NCBI RefSeq assembly: GCF_041916735.1
Contig: NZ_JAYRYY010000018.1
DNA: 64,000 nt
Source: Zoogloea sp016790385
GTDB taxonomy: Bacteria; Pseudomonadota; Gammaproteobacteria; Burkholderiales; Rhodocyclaceae
Direction: 5' to 3' (one strand)
Positions 54,131-62,331 of the stretch are shown here, piece after piece; the stretch's first letter is position 1, and the number at the start of each line of letters is the position of its first letter. The position numbers and the translations under genes are program-made. The notes under the pieces are model-generated. The model worked only from the letters and a program-made list of their open reading frames with translations. It had not been told where the DNA came from and did not search any database.

Positions 54131-54204
54131 GGTGGTTGGCCGGAATGACGATGTGCGGCTGCTATCATCCCACCGGCACGACACCCCGAACAGGAGGGCG
54201 AATG

Positions 54205-54443
54205 ATCCTTGAAACCTCGGTTGACCGCCTATTACTCCTTGATCGGCCGAATGAGCCCGGGCCTCGGTGCCGCCATGACGATTCATCCGAATGGTGACGG
54301 CGCCGCGTGTCCGCTGGTGGGGCTGGTCGGGCGCCCGGCTTTGTCGCTCCTCCTTGCAGGCATGAGCCTGCCGCGTCGTCGCTTCGCGCCAGTCGTCCCG
54401 CCCAAACCCACCATCGACCACGTTCAACCGAGGTTTCAAGGAT
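54205..54443. repeat. Perfect 20-bp inverted repeat bracketing 199 bp
   Basis: The left arm begins ATCCTTGAAACCTCGGTTG at 54205-54224. Its exact reverse complement ends at 54424-54443, where the last bases also contain the ATG of the next gene. The 199 bp between hold no convincing gene; an open frame of 78 codons (54209-54445) runs through both arms and is an artefact of the repeat. No flanking target-site duplication is visible. It could be a small non-autonomous element or the stem of a long-loop RNA structure in the leader of the downstream gene. Confidence 0.8.
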
Positions 54444-55188
54444 GAGTTCCGAGCAGATCCGGGCGGCCGCCCGCTTCACCCTCATCACCCTCGCCCTGGC
54501 CGGCACCTACCTGCTCCTTCAGCAAGTCTGGATGGCCCTTGGCGGGCTGGGAGCGGACTGGTTGCAGGCCCGCCAGAACCTCACGCTGGTGGATGACGCC
54601 CAGGTGCTCGCCGCCCGCTCCCGCGAGGCCGAGGCGCGTCTGCCACCCCAACGCCGGGTCGAGGCCTTTCGCCTGGGCCAGCAGATGGGTTTCCTGGCCG
54701 AGTACCTGGGTAGCCATGCCCTGTCCGATGCGGCCGTGCGCGCCCAGGCCGAAGCCCGCGCCGCGCCCCTGGCGGCCCAGGCCGGCACCCTCGCCGAAGC
54801 CCTTGGTGTGGCGCCGGCGATGTGGCCGGCCGCGAGTACCGCCGACGAGTTCGCCCGCCTCCAGGCGCGTTTTGAGGCCGATGAAACCGGCCTCGCCGGG
54901 CGCATCGAAGCCGCCCTGTCGCCCCGCCATCGGGCGCTCTACCTGCTGGGCGTGCACGTGGGCATCAACCGTGCGGTGGTCCAAAGCAGCGGTGGCACCT
55001 TCTTCAATGGCCTGAGTGCATCCCAGCTGGTGCGCCACGCGACCCTCGCCGGTCTGCCGCCGGCCTGGTGGGAGCCCCTCTCCCGGGCGCCCGAGGGAGC
55101 CACGCCGGAGGCGCGTCAGGCCCGCTTCATCGCCGCCATCGAGGCCCTGGACGCAGCGCTGGCGGCCCCGCCCGGCGCCACGCGCTGA
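54442..55188 (+). CDS. Hypothetical protein with N-terminal membrane anchor
   Basis: 248 residues. A start helix (FTLITLALAGTYLLLQQVW) anchors an otherwise soluble, Ala/Leu-rich helical domain with LGQQMGFLAEYLGSHALSDAAVRAQAEAR. YLLGVHVGINRAVVQSSGGTFF is the most patterned part. No family recognised. The ATG at 54442 sits at the end of the right arm of the inverted repeat, so the repeat's arm forms its ribosome-binding region (CAAGG). It is convergent with the photolyase-like gene. Confidence 0.6.
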   Translation: MSSEQIRAAARFTLITLALAGTYLLLQQVWMALGGLGADWLQARQNLTLVDDAQVLAARSREAEARLPPQRRVEAFRLGQQMGFLAEYLGSHALSDAAVRAQAEARAAPLAAQAGTLAEALGVAPAMWPAASTADEFARLQARFEADETGLAGRIEAALSPRHRALYLLGVHVGINRAVVQSSGGTFFNGLSASQLVRHATLAGLPPAWWEPLSRAPEGATPEARQARFIAAIEALDAALAAPPGATR

Positions 55189-55203
55189 GCCCTTCGGCGG
55201 CTC

Positions 55204-56742
55204 TTACAGGCTGTCGAGTCCGTCCGCCAGCACGGCAGCGTGGCGGCGGATGGCGGCCCGCTCCTCCCCGCTCATCCGCGCCAGGGGCTTGAGCATCAGG
55301 GTGCAGCGGGGGTTGGCGGCCAGCATGTCGGCGTGCCGGTCGACAAAATCCCAGTAGAAGGTGCTGACCGGGCAGGCCCGGGGGCCGGTCTTCATGTCCG
55401 GGCTGTAGCTGCACCCCTGGCAGTAGTTGCTCATGCGCTTGATGTAGGCGCCGCTGGCCACGTAGGGCTTGCTGGTGAAGCGGCCGCCGTTGGCATACAG
55501 GGCCATGCCCGCCACGTTGGGCAGCTCCACCCATTCCACCGCGTCCACGTACACCGCCAGAAACCAGTCGGCCACGGCCTGGGGCGACAGCCCGGCCAGC
55601 AGCGCAAAGTTGCCGGTCACCATGAGGCGCTGGATGTGGTGGGCGTAGCCGTGCTCCAGGGTCTGGCGGATCACCTGGCGCTGGCAGTTCATGCGCGTCT
55701 CGCCGGTCCAGAACCAGGCGGGCAGGGGGCGGGTGTGGCCGAAGTGGTTGGCCGCGCCCATGGCCGGCTGGTCACGCCAATACACACCGCGGATGAACTC
55801 CCGCCAGCCGAGGATCTGGCGGATGAAGCCCTCCACCGCGGGCAGGGGCGCGTGCCCGGCCTGCCAGGCCGCTTCGGCGGCGCGAATCACTTCGCGCGGG
55901 TCGAGGAGCTTGAGGTTGAGGGCCGGGGCCAGCAGGCTGTGCCACAGGAAGGGGGCGTCGGTCCACATGGCGTCCTGGTGGGCGCCGAAGCCCGGCAGGC
56001 GTTCGCGGACGAAGCTTTCCAGGGCCTGAAGGGCGTCGGCCCGGGTCACTGGCCAGGCGAAGCTGTCCAGGCTGCCGGGGTGATCGGGGAAGTGCTTGCC
56101 GACGGTGGCCAGCACGTCCACGGTGATGGCGTCGGGGGTAAAGCACGGCGTTGCCGGCAGGGCGCCCGGGCCGCTGCGGGCGAAGGCCTGGCGGTTGTCC
56201 TTGTCGAAGTTCCAGGTGCCGCCAGCCGGCTCCTTGCCGTCCATCAGCACCTGGTGGTGCTTGCGCATGGCGCGGTAGAAGTGCTCCATCAGCAGCGTTT
56301 CCCGGTCACCGGCCCAGCGCTGGAAGGCCGCCCGGCTGGCCAGAAAATGGGTGTCGGGGCGCAGGGCCACCGGCAGGCCCAGTTCATGGCCGAGGGCGTG
56401 CAGGGCCTGCTCCAGGCGCCACTCGCCGGGCTCGCAGACGACCACGCCGGCCGGGCCGTGGCGCACCACGGCGGCACGCCAGGCATCCGCCAGGTTGTGG
56501 TGAGCGTGCTCGCCCAGGCGCAGGTAATCCACCGGCCAGCCGCGGGCTTCCAGCTCCGCCGCGAAATGGCGCATGGCCGTCAGAAAGAGGGCGATGCGCG
56601 CCTTGTGGCTCCAAACGTGCCCGGCTTCACCCGGTGCTTCCACCATCAGGATGCGGTCGACGGCCGGGTCGAAGCCGGCGAGGGCGGGGTTGTCGTGGCT
56701 CAGCTGGTCGCCCAGCACCAGGACGAGATGGCGCACGCTCAT
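55204..56742 (-). CDS. Iron-sulfur bacterial cryptochrome/photolyase (FeS-BCP, PhrB-like)
   Basis: 512 residues. N-terminal Rossmann domain (VRHLVLVLGDQLSHDNPALAGFD) and a long C-terminal helical FAD domain. The four Cys of the 4Fe-4S cluster are at TRMNCQRQ, SNYCQGCSYSP and GPRACPVSTF. The motif YAHHIQRLMVTGNFALLAGL and WEFIRGVYW-like LGWREFIRGVYWRDQ are family markers. These proteins repair (6-4) photoproducts or act as light sensors using FAD and a lumazine antenna. The ATG 56742 overlaps the DUF2256 gene by 4 nt. Confidence 0.92.
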   Translation of the reverse strand: MSVRHLVLVLGDQLSHDNPALAGFDPAVDRILMVEAPGEAGHVWSHKARIALFLTAMRHFAAELEARGWPVDYLRLGEHAHHNLADAWRAAVVRHGPAGVVVCEPGEWRLEQALHALGHELGLPVALRPDTHFLASRAAFQRWAGDRETLLMEHFYRAMRKHHQVLMDGKEPAGGTWNFDKDNRQAFARSGPGALPATPCFTPDAITVDVLATVGKHFPDHPGSLDSFAWPVTRADALQALESFVRERLPGFGAHQDAMWTDAPFLWHSLLAPALNLKLLDPREVIRAAEAAWQAGHAPLPAVEGFIRQILGWREFIRGVYWRDQPAMGAANHFGHTRPLPAWFWTGETRMNCQRQVIRQTLEHGYAHHIQRLMVTGNFALLAGLSPQAVADWFLAVYVDAVEWVELPNVAGMALYANGGRFTSKPYVASGAYIKRMSNYCQGCSYSPDMKTGPRACPVSTFYWDFVDRHADMLAANPRCTLMLKPLARMSGEERAAIRRHAAVLADGLDSL

Positions 56743-56903
56743 GGCCGCGCGCCCCGGCGTCGGCAGGCGTCGGAGCAGTAGCGGACGTCCTCCCAGCAGC
56801 GCGCCCACTTGCGCCGCCAGCTCATGGGGCGGCCGCACACCGCGCAGGGCTTGCTGGGCAGAGCCTGCTTGTTGCCGCGAAAGGCGGAGGTGGTGGTTTT
56901 CAT
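56739..56903 (-). CDS. DUF2256 small Cys-rich protein
   Basis: 54 residues: KPCAVCGRPMSWRRKWARCWEDVRYCSDACRR contains four Cys-pairs-like positions (CAVC and YCSDAC) plus a conserved tryptophan pair, a small zinc-binding fold. DUF2256 genes are typically next to photolyase-like genes, as here; the role is unknown. Its stop overlaps the start of the FeS photolyase (ATGA), and the ATG 56903 is a short distance from a palindromic repeat element. The longer frame has no support. Confidence 0.85.
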   Translation of the reverse strand: MKTTTSAFRGNKQALPSKPCAVCGRPMSWRRKWARCWEDVRYCSDACRRRGARP

Positions 56904-56906
56904 GGG

Positions 56907-57035
56907 CTCAGAGGGTTTGAAGAAATCGTCGCGAGCGCTTCGGGTTCGCGCCGAGAAGCCCAACCGTACAGGGGTACGGCGAGCATCGCAGGGGCAAAAT
57001 CGGGCCGCGCAGTCGATTCATTCACACCCTCTCAG
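56907..57035. repeat. Palindromic repeat element A (129 bp)
   Basis: Ends are imperfect inverted repeats: CTCAGAGGGTTTGAA (56907-56921) and TTCACACCCTCTCAG (57021-57035), differing at two positions. An internal hairpin CCGTAC-AGGG-GTACGG lies inside. The right arm contains the stop codon (TGA, minus strand) of the photolyase gene. A shorter relative (element B) lies at 59869-59932 with the same ends, so this is a repeat family of REP/MITE type, not a unique site. Confidence 0.75.
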
Positions 57036-58609
57036 CCAAAGTCGAAACCCAGTTGCGGGCCGTCGGTGGGTGGGGATGGGCGGCGCGGGCGGGGTGTGCC
57101 CTCCCGGTGGGGGTTGCGGCTGCCATGCTTCTCATACACGGCCCGGGATTCCCGGCGCACGGCGTCGTCCTTGCGCAGACGCCACAGGGTGTCGCGGGCA
57201 TGGCGGGCGGCGGCCTCGTGGTCCACCAGGGGCTCCGGGTAGTCCCGGCCGATCACCAGCCCCTGTCGCCGCTGGAGTTCGGGCGGCATCTTCCAGGGTT
57301 CGAACAGCCAGGCGTCGGGCAGGCGCTCCAGGGCCGGCAGCCAGCGGCGCACGAAGCGGCCGTCCGGGTCCTGGTCGCGGGCCTGTTTTACCGGGTTGTA
57401 GATGCGCAGGGTGTTGATGCCGGTGGTGCCGGCTTGCATCTGGACCTGGGGGTAGTGGATGCCCGGCTCGTAGTCGAGAAACTCCCGGGCCAGGTGCAGG
57501 GCCGGCTTCTGCCAGGGCTGCCATAGCTGGTAGCTGGAGAAGGCGATCAGCAGGGCACGCATGCGGAAGTTGATCCAGCCCGTCTCCCGCAGCATGGCCA
57601 TGCAGGCGTCGATGAGCGGAAAGCCGGTCTCCCCCCGGCGCCAGCGTGTCAGCCGGTCGGCGTCGAAGCTGGCGTCGCGCAGGCCGGCAAAGGCCGGGTG
57701 CATGTCCCGACATTCCAGCTCGGGCTCGGACTCCAGCTTCTGGATGAAATGGCAGTGCCAGTGCAGGCGGCTTTCAAAGGACTTGAGACCGGCCAGCTCG
57801 CCCCGGGGGCGCAGGTCGGGCGGCATGGCCTGTAGTTCGGAGCGGCGTCGCCACACCGCATGCACGATCTCGCGCACCGACACCGCGCCGAAGGCCAGAT
57901 AGGGTGACAGGCGCGAGCAGGCGTCGCCGGCCGACAGGGGGCTGGACATGCCCCGGCGGTAATCCGCCAGATGCTGGTCAAAAAAATGACGCAGCAGCTG
58001 GCGGGCGTGGCTGCGCCCGCCATGCTGGCGCGCCGGATGATCGGGCAGGGTGTCCGGGTGCCAGGCGAGGTGGCGGGGGGCGCCGCCGGGGGGCAGATGC
58101 AGGGGCGATGGGATGGGGCAGGGCGGGGCTTGCAGCGCCTCCGGCGCCGCCAGGGGCGCGGGCGTCATGCGTTCCATCCACAGGCGGGACCAGGCATCCC
58201 GGTCGTGGAGCCTGCGCACCACGCCACCCGCTGGCCACTGCTGCCATTCGACGCCCTGCTCCCGGCACCAGCGGGCCACGGCCCGGTCGCGGGCGAAGCT
58301 GGCCAGGTTGCCCGTCTCTTCATGGCTGCTCAGGCGGAACGGCCCCAGGCGGTCGCGCAGGGCCTGCAACACCTCCACCGCCGTGCCCTGCCAGCGCTGC
58401 AAGGGACTGCCCAGGGCCGCCAGGCGCGCTTCCAGCTCGGCCAGAGATTCCAGGATGAAGCCCAGGTGGCGGGGCGAGCTGTCGGCCTGGGCGATCAGAT
58501 CGGGCTCGAAGAGGTAGATGGGCAGCACCGGGCCACGGCGGGCGGCGTCGCACAGGGGCGCGTGGTCGGTGACCCGCAGGTCGCGCTTGAACCAGACGAC
58601 GGTGATCAT
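57032..58609 (-). CDS. Deoxyribodipyrimidine photolyase / cryptochrome (FAD-binding)
   Basis: 525 residues. The N-terminal alpha/beta domain (ITVVWFKRDLRVTDHAPLCDAARRGPVLPIYLFEPDLI) is the classical photolyase start, and the FAD domain has RLSPYLAFGAVSVREI, WHCHFIQKLES, RWRRGETGFPLIDACMAMLRETGWINFRMRALLIAF and QMQAGTTGINTLRIYNP. It repairs cyclobutane pyrimidine dimers or acts in blue-light sensing. The N-terminal start is ATG 58609; a much longer frame that runs across the next gene is spurious. Its end lies inside repeat element A. Overlaps the next gene by 4 nt (ATGA). Confidence 0.9.
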   Translation of the reverse strand: MITVVWFKRDLRVTDHAPLCDAARRGPVLPIYLFEPDLIAQADSSPRHLGFILESLAELEARLAALGSPLQRWQGTAVEVLQALRDRLGPFRLSSHEETGNLASFARDRAVARWCREQGVEWQQWPAGGVVRRLHDRDAWSRLWMERMTPAPLAAPEALQAPPCPIPSPLHLPPGGAPRHLAWHPDTLPDHPARQHGGRSHARQLLRHFFDQHLADYRRGMSSPLSAGDACSRLSPYLAFGAVSVREIVHAVWRRRSELQAMPPDLRPRGELAGLKSFESRLHWHCHFIQKLESEPELECRDMHPAFAGLRDASFDADRLTRWRRGETGFPLIDACMAMLRETGWINFRMRALLIAFSSYQLWQPWQKPALHLAREFLDYEPGIHYPQVQMQAGTTGINTLRIYNPVKQARDQDPDGRFVRRWLPALERLPDAWLFEPWKMPPELQRRQGLVIGRDYPEPLVDHEAAARHARDTLWRLRKDDAVRRESRAVYEKHGSRNPHREGTPRPRRPSPPTDGPQLGFDFG

Positions 58610-59730
58610 GCGTGCCAGCGTCGGCGGGGGGGCGGCTGGCCGGCGCTGGCCCAGAAGCGGCTGAAGGAGGGGCACAGGGTGGCCGGGTCGGGCGGCCAGC
58701 GGGGTGGGGGTGTGAGCTCGGCACCCAGGTGGGCGAGGGCCTCCCGGTAATCCGGGTTGAGCGTGGCCTCGGCGCGGAAATGGCCGTCGAGCTGCCCCAC
58801 ATCGCCCACGAAGATCCGGTCGGTGACGGCGCGCAGGCGGGGCAGCACGAAGGCCCAGCGCGCCTCCGACCAGGGAAAGCGCTGGTGGAAGGGCAGGTGG
58901 ATCACGCCGATGCGCGGCCCTTCGCCGGGGTGCAGCGCCCAGGGGTGAACGAGGGTGGCGTCGGTGTCGGGCGGCGGCAGGGTGAAGTCGTCGGCGCCGA
59001 GCAGGTGTGCCGGCGGGGCGGTCAGGCGGGGCGGTTCGGTGAGTTCCTTTTCGGGCTGCCCGAAAGGAATGACCGCCCGCGGACTGCGGGCCAGCGCCTC
59101 CAGCGCCGCGTAGTCGGTATCCAGCGGCGTGCCCGGGCTGTGCCAGTCGGCCGGCGCAAAGCGCGCCACGTTGTCGGCGTTGAAGAGATAGGGCTTGCTG
59201 CTGAAGGTTGCTGCCACCCACTGCCACGACAGGTGGTTGGAGGCCAGATCGCCGTCGAGCAGGTGGGCGTAGAGCCAGTCGGCGGCGGGGCGCCAATGCA
59301 CCTTGCGCACATGCACCACATAGCTGGCCAGCCACAGGCGGGCATGGTTGTGGAGGGTGCCGGTGGCGTACAGGGTGGCCACCGCCCGGTCGATCACCGG
59401 AATGCCGGTACGCCCTTCGCGGATGTCTGCCGGAAGCACGTTGGCGTAGGCAATGCCGGGCAGGCCGGGGCGGATGTCGGCCAGGATGCCGTTCCCCAGG
59501 TGGCCCCACACATGCTGGAAGAACGCCCGCCAGCCGAACTGGAAGGCCAGCGTGTCGTGGCCTGTCAGGCCAAAGCGATCAATCAGTTCCGGGATCGGGA
59601 TGCAACCGTGGGTGATCCACGGCGACAGCCCGGTGACGGCGCCGCCCAGGTGGTTGCGGCTGGCCGCGTAAGCCACCGGATCCACGGCGGAGAGCCGGGC
59701 TTCGAGAAGGGCGTCATCAGGCTTGGGCAC
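58606..59730 (-). CDS. FAD-domain-only photolyase-like protein
   Basis: 374 residues that align with the C-terminal FAD domain of photolyases: ASRNHLGGAVTGLSPWITHGCI, FQFGWRAFFQHVWGHLG, GTLHNHARLWLASYVVHVRKVHW and GDLASNHLSWQWVAATFSSKPYLFNADNV. The N-terminal antenna (Rossmann) domain is absent. A C-terminal extension of about 150 residues (with PPPDTDATLVHPWAL and VLPRLRAVTDRIFVGDVG) has no obvious counterpart in standard photolyases. It is first in the photolyase operon and may partner the downstream enzyme. Start at ATG 59730. Confidence 0.82.
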   Translation of the reverse strand: MPKPDDALLEARLSAVDPVAYAASRNHLGGAVTGLSPWITHGCIPIPELIDRFGLTGHDTLAFQFGWRAFFQHVWGHLGNGILADIRPGLPGIAYANVLPADIREGRTGIPVIDRAVATLYATGTLHNHARLWLASYVVHVRKVHWRPAADWLYAHLLDGDLASNHLSWQWVAATFSSKPYLFNADNVARFAPADWHSPGTPLDTDYAALEALARSPRAVIPFGQPEKELTEPPRLTAPPAHLLGADDFTLPPPDTDATLVHPWALHPGEGPRIGVIHLPFHQRFPWSEARWAFVLPRLRAVTDRIFVGDVGQLDGHFRAEATLNPDYREALAHLGAELTPPPRWPPDPATLCPSFSRFWASAGQPPPRRRWHA

Positions 59731-59815
59731 GGCGCGCGTTCATCGGGAATGGCCGATGGACAGGCCCGTCCGGGCGCAGTTCCCGGTTGTGCGGTGAGCG
59801 GCGGGCCGGCGCAAG

Positions 59816-59847
59816 AAAAAGGGCTGGCGGTGGAATCCCGCCAGCCC
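59816..59847 (-). terminator. Intrinsic terminator downstream of glsB
   Basis: 10-bp perfect stem GGGCTGGCGG / CCGCCAGCCC (59821-59847) followed on the minus strand by TTTTTC. It would terminate the minus-strand glsB transcript before the photolyase operon. Confidence 0.85.
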
Positions 59848-59868
59848 CTGCTGTGGCAGCCCGGAGTG

Positions 59869-59932
59869 CTCAGAGGGTGTGAATCAATCTGCTGCGCGAA
59901 CCGCTCGCTATGATTTCTTCACACCCGCTCAG
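59869..59932. repeat. Palindromic repeat element B (64 bp)
   Basis: Ends CTCAGAGGGTGTGAA (59869-59883) and TTCACACCCGCTCAG (59918-59932) are inverted with one mismatch, and match the ends of element A. The right arm contains the stop codon of the glsB-like gene. The interior is short and unlike that of element A. Confidence 0.75.
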
Positions 59933-60177
59933 GACTTGCTGGACAGCTTGCCCGCCACCACCAGCAAAATGACCGCGCCGACCACCGACCCCAGAAAACC
60001 CGCGCCCTCGCCCGCCTGATACAGGCCGAGTGCCTGTCCGCCGTAGGTGGCGGCGATGGAGCCGCCGATGCCGAACAGGATGGTCTTGATCCAGCCCATG
60101 CTGTCGTCGCCGGGCTTGACGAAACGGGCGACGAGGCCAACCAGCAGACCGATGAAAATGGTAGAGATAATGCCCAT
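59929..60177 (-). CDS. GlsB/YeaQ/YmgE family stress-response membrane protein
   Basis: 82 residues with three membrane helices. GIISTIFIGLLVGLVARFVKPGDDSMGWIKTILFGIGGSIAATYGGQALG is the transglycosylase-associated/YeaQ signature. Such proteins are stress-induced in other bacteria and of unknown mechanism. The stop lies in repeat element B. Divergent neighbours leave it as a single gene with its own terminator. Confidence 0.92.
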   Translation of the reverse strand: MGIISTIFIGLLVGLVARFVKPGDDSMGWIKTILFGIGGSIAATYGGQALGLYQAGEGAGFLGSVVGAVILLVVAGKLSSKS

Positions 60178-60263
60178 GGCAAAGCCCCTGGTGAATGAGT
60201 GAGCCCTGACTCTAACCTCCGGATGGGGCTATCAACGTTACAAACTGTGAATCCGGCCGCAAT

Positions 60264-61526
60264 TCAGCGCCCCGCCAGCCAGCCCAGCACGCCTTCCCCG
60301 GCGCGACGGCCGGTGGCCAGACAGGCGGTGAGCAGGTAGCCGCCGGTGGGCGCTTCCCAGTCGAGCATCTCGCCCGCGCAGAAGACGCCCGGCAGGGCGC
60401 GGATCATCAATCCCCCGTCCAGCGCCTCGAAGGGCACGCCGCCGGCGCTGCTGATCGCCTCGTCCAGCGGGCGTGGCGCCACCAGGCGCAGGGGCAGCGC
60501 CTTGATGGCCTCGGCCAGACGATCGGGCTTGGCCATCACCTCGTCGGGCAGGCATTCCCGCAGCAGGGCCATGCGCAAGCCGGCAATGCCCACGCGGCTT
60601 TGCAGATGGCTCGCCAGGGAGCGCGCCCCCCGCGGGTGGGCCACTTCGCGCCGCACCCGCTCCAGCGGCCGGCCGGGCGCCAGGTCGATGAGCAGCGTGG
60701 CGCAGCCCTCGGCCTTGATGCACTCGCGGATCGGTGCCGACAGGGCATACACAAGGCCGCCCTCAATGCCATCGTCGCTGATCATGGCTTCACCGGGGCG
60801 CATCGTCCCGGGGGCGCCGGCAAGGCCCATGGCCACCGATTTCAAGGGCTGCCCGGCGTGGCGGCTGCGAAAGTGCTCGCTCCAGCCCGGCGCCGGCGCA
60901 ACGCGGGGCGAGCTGGCGATAAAGCCGCAATTGGCCGGCTCCAGCGCGGCCACCGCCACCCCGCGCGCCTGGAGCAGCGGCACCCAGGCGCCGTCCGAAC
61001 CCAGCCTGGCCCAGCTGCCTCCGCCCAGGGCCAGTACCGTCGCCTCGGCCCGATACCGCAGCTCTCCCTCCGGCGTCTGGAAGCGCAGCTGGCCGTCGTC
61101 GGCCCAGCCGCACCAGCGGTGGCGCACATGGAAGCGCACACCGGCCTCGCGCAGGCGCGTCAGCCACGCCCGCAACAGCGGCGCGGCTTTCATCTCTTCG
61201 GGGAAGACCCGGCCGGACGTGCCCACGAAGGTGCGCACGCCCAGTGCTTCCGTCCAGGCGCGCAGCGCCGTCGGGCCAAAGTCGTCGAGCAGCGGCGCGA
61301 TGACACCCCGGCGGCTGCCGTAGCGCCCCTGGAAGGCGTCAAGGGGCTCGGCGTGGGTGATGTTGAGCCCGCCCTTGCCGGCAAGCAGAAACTTGCGCCC
61401 CACCGAGGGCATGGCGTCGAACAGGTCCACCTGAACGCCGCCCCGGGCCAGGGTTTCGGCCGCCATCAGGCCGGCCGGGCCGCCGCCGACGACGGCGACG
61501 CGGGAGGGGGAGAAGGAAGGCGGCAT
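60264..61526 (-). CDS. TIGR03862-family flavoprotein (HI0933-like)
   Basis: 420 residues. FAD-binding RVAVVGGGPAGLMAAETLARGG, then GRKFLLAGKGGLNITHAEPL, typical of the HI0933/BaiN-like flavoproteins. The C-terminal GVPFEALDGGLMIRALPGVFCAGEMLDWEAPTGGYLLTACLATGRRAG closes the FAD site. The length and the SAGGVPFEAL pattern fit TIGR03862 rather than BaiN. These are putative NAD(P)/FAD oxidoreductases of unknown substrate. Its start is ATG 61526, divergent from the cytochrome gene. Confidence 0.9.
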   Translation of the reverse strand: MPPSFSPSRVAVVGGGPAGLMAAETLARGGVQVDLFDAMPSVGRKFLLAGKGGLNITHAEPLDAFQGRYGSRRGVIAPLLDDFGPTALRAWTEALGVRTFVGTSGRVFPEEMKAAPLLRAWLTRLREAGVRFHVRHRWCGWADDGQLRFQTPEGELRYRAEATVLALGGGSWARLGSDGAWVPLLQARGVAVAALEPANCGFIASSPRVAPAPGWSEHFRSRHAGQPLKSVAMGLAGAPGTMRPGEAMISDDGIEGGLVYALSAPIRECIKAEGCATLLIDLAPGRPLERVRREVAHPRGARSLASHLQSRVGIAGLRMALLRECLPDEVMAKPDRLAEAIKALPLRLVAPRPLDEAISSAGGVPFEALDGGLMIRALPGVFCAGEMLDWEAPTGGYLLTACLATGRRAGEGVLGWLAGR

Positions 61527-61626
61527 GGCTCGTCCGAAAAGGAAAGTTGCGCGATTGTAGTGGGCCGGCCCCGCGCGAACTACAATTCAGCGGATTCCGC
61601 CGTCGGCGGCCAGCAGGGGAGTAGCG

Positions 61627-62292
61627 ATGGAGCAACGCGCAACGCGTGGTAACGGAGTCCGGTCCCTGCTGCGGCGCATCGCCTGCGGACTGGGCATGAT
61701 GGCCTTGAGTGTCGCGGCCCTGGCCGATACGCCGCGCGAGCATCTTGATCGCATCGTCAAAGGCCGGCCGGCCGATCAGAAGGCCGCGCAGGATGCGGGG
61801 CGCAAGGCCTCGTTCTTCTGCGCCAACTGCCATGGGGAGGGCGGCATGAGCAAGTACGCCGAGGTTCCCAATCTCGCCGGTCAGCACCCCATCTACGTGC
61901 TTGGTCAGATCGACGCCTTTCTTGCCGGCAAGCGCAAGGATGCCTTCATGCAGGGCTTGATGAAGGTGCTCAGTGCCGAGGAAAAGGCCCAGGTGTCGGT
62001 GTTCTACGCCGCCCAGGCGGTCATGCCGGCCGGCACGCCCTCCACCGCGCGGGCGGCCGAAGGGCGCGATCACTTTGAGCGCCACTGCGTGCGTTGCCAC
62101 GGGGCGGACGCCCGCGGGGGCGAGAACTTCCCCCGGCTCGCCGGGCAGCAGCCCGAATACCTGCGCCGCAGCTTGCAGCGCTACCTCAAGGTGAGTGGTG
62201 AGCGGATCTACCCGCCCATGACCGCCGCGGTGTCCGGCCTCGGTGAAAAGAACATCGAGGCCGTGGTGGAGTATCTGGCCAACCTGCGCTGA
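61627..62292 (+). CDS. Dihaem cytochrome c (c4-type)
   Basis: 221 residues. A signal peptide (RIACGLGMMALSVAALA) and two haem motifs, CANCHG and CVRCHG, each followed by a Met region (SKYAEVPNLAGQ and ENFPRLAGQ motifs with distal ligands VMPAG-like and YPPMT). The two halves are similar, as in cytochrome c4, which donates electrons to terminal oxidases. It may also serve the FCC pathway, though that operon has its own cytochrome. GTAGCGATG-like leader with GGGGAG ribosome-binding site. Confidence 0.9.
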   Translation: MEQRATRGNGVRSLLRRIACGLGMMALSVAALADTPREHLDRIVKGRPADQKAAQDAGRKASFFCANCHGEGGMSKYAEVPNLAGQHPIYVLGQIDAFLAGKRKDAFMQGLMKVLSAEEKAQVSVFYAAQAVMPAGTPSTARAAEGRDHFERHCVRCHGADARGGENFPRLAGQQPEYLRRSLQRYLKVSGERIYPPMTAAVSGLGEKNIEAVVEYLANLR

Positions 62293-62331
62293 CCGCGGGC
62301 GGCCGCCGGTCGGTGCGGGGGCGGGCGCCCC

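Noticed and set aside
52199..54148. 649-codon plus-strand frame opposite the membrane protein
   Set aside because: Antisense to a gene with clear membrane helices; product is Gln/Gly/His-rich low-complexity sequence.
54209..54445. 78-codon ORF inside the inverted repeat
   Set aside because: It runs through both arms of the repeat and has no plausible product; considered an artefact.
57032..59509. Single 825-codon frame spanning both photolyase genes
   Set aside because: The two genes are in different frames with an ATGA overlap at 58606-58609; the long frame only continues in a frame that is noise beyond 58609.
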